From NCBI RefSeq assembly GCF_036885195.1, contig NZ_CP133656.1, positions 2,976,001-3,040,000 of the forward strand: a stretch of DNA of 64,000 nt, written 5' to 3'. The notes beneath the pieces were generated by a model. The model saw only the letters and a list, made by a program, of their open reading frames with translations, searched no databases and was not told the DNA's origin. This DNA is from Pectobacterium cacticida (GTDB lineage: Bacteria; Pseudomonadota; Gammaproteobacteria; Enterobacterales; Enterobacteriaceae). Numbering within the stretch: the stretch's first letter is position 1; each line of letters opens with the position of its first letter. Shown here in pieces: positions 63,841 to 64,000 of this stretch. The translations under genes were made by a program, and so were the position numbers.

Positions 63841-64000
63841 TCAAACCTCTCCTACATGTTCATCACGTTTTAGCCAATCGCCGCTGACAATACGCGGCAA
63901 CCCTGTCACCGGGTGTTTGTACAGGTAGATCCAGGCATTGCCAAGGGGAGTGTCAATCAATTCACGTCGGTACTCGTGACCATCTCGTTTTAACGCATCC
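63841..64000 (-). CDS. C-terminal part of an unknown protein
   Basis: The minus strand is open from the right edge to a TGA at 63841, giving the last 52 residues: it includes HEYRRELIDTPLGNAWIYLY and KHPVTGLPRIVSGDWLKRD. Bases and codon use look like a real gene and a terminator lies 35 bases beyond the stop. I do not recognise the family; no function is proposed. Confidence 0.6.
   Translation of the reverse strand, partial: DALKRDGHEYRRELIDTPLGNAWIYLYKHPVTGLPRIVSGDWLKRDEHVGEV

Noticed and set aside
1..64000. CRISPR array, tRNA or rRNA genes, insertion sequences, prophage
   Set aside because: No regularly spaced repeats, no cloverleaf or rRNA-like stretch, and no transposase, integrase or phage genes were seen.

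Overview
The window looks like chromosome of a soft-rot member of the Enterobacterales, most likely Pectobacterium. This rests on enterobacterial gene blocks with near-E. coli protein lengths (metNIQ, nlpD-rpoS, cysGDNC, cysJIH, relA, barA, gar genes, hldE-glnE, cca), together with a rhamnogalacturonan-uptake pair (rhiT-rhiN) typical of pectinolytic enterobacteria. The species call is inference. No rRNA, tRNA, CRISPR array, prophage or insertion sequence was seen.

Layout. 1-5060 (+): end of metN, metI, metQ, rcsF, trmO, proS. 5126-16174 (-): one long same-strand block reading cysG-cysD-cysN-cysC-ygbE-ftsB-ispD-ispF-truD-pcm-nlpD-rpoS; the surE gene expected between truD and pcm is absent. 16660-20966 (-): cysJIH, completing assimilatory sulfate reduction (CysDN makes APS, CysC makes PAPS, CysH reduces it to sulfite, CysJI reduces sulfite to sulfide, CysG makes the siroheme for CysI). 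21241-24227: an AT-rich divergent pair of cyclic-di-GMP genes, a PilZ plus degenerate HD-GYP protein and an intact EAL phosphodiesterase. 24374-27300: queD, an exported inorganic pyrophosphatase, queE and an exported metallo-beta-lactamase-fold enzyme. 27396-30137 (-): rhiT-rhiN. 30588-38680 (-): eno, pyrG, mazG, relA, rlmD. 38782-41556 (+): barA. 41667-48192: the galactarate/glucarate cluster garP-L-R-K (-) divergent from garD (+). 48859-50394 (+): aer. 50504-52784 (-): ligA-ypeB. 52901-58685 (-): hldE, glnE, ygiF. 59014-63745: ygiM, cca, uppP, folB, plsY, ppa. A partial unknown gene runs off the right end.

Most of the window is ordinary core genome. The points that stand out are: (1) two copies, 16371-16544 and 34741-34944, of a structured palindromic repeat whose sequence differs while base pairing is kept, one of them lying where E. 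coli has mazEF; (2) the missing surE; (3) the c-di-GMP gene pair inserted between cysJ and queD; (4) a second, exported pyrophosphatase besides cytosolic Ppa; (5) three consecutive perfect small hairpins in front of queD; (6) gene junctions (proS/rpoS, hldE/ligA, plsY/ppa) that differ from the E. coli order. Comparisons with E. coli are from memory, not from a database search.
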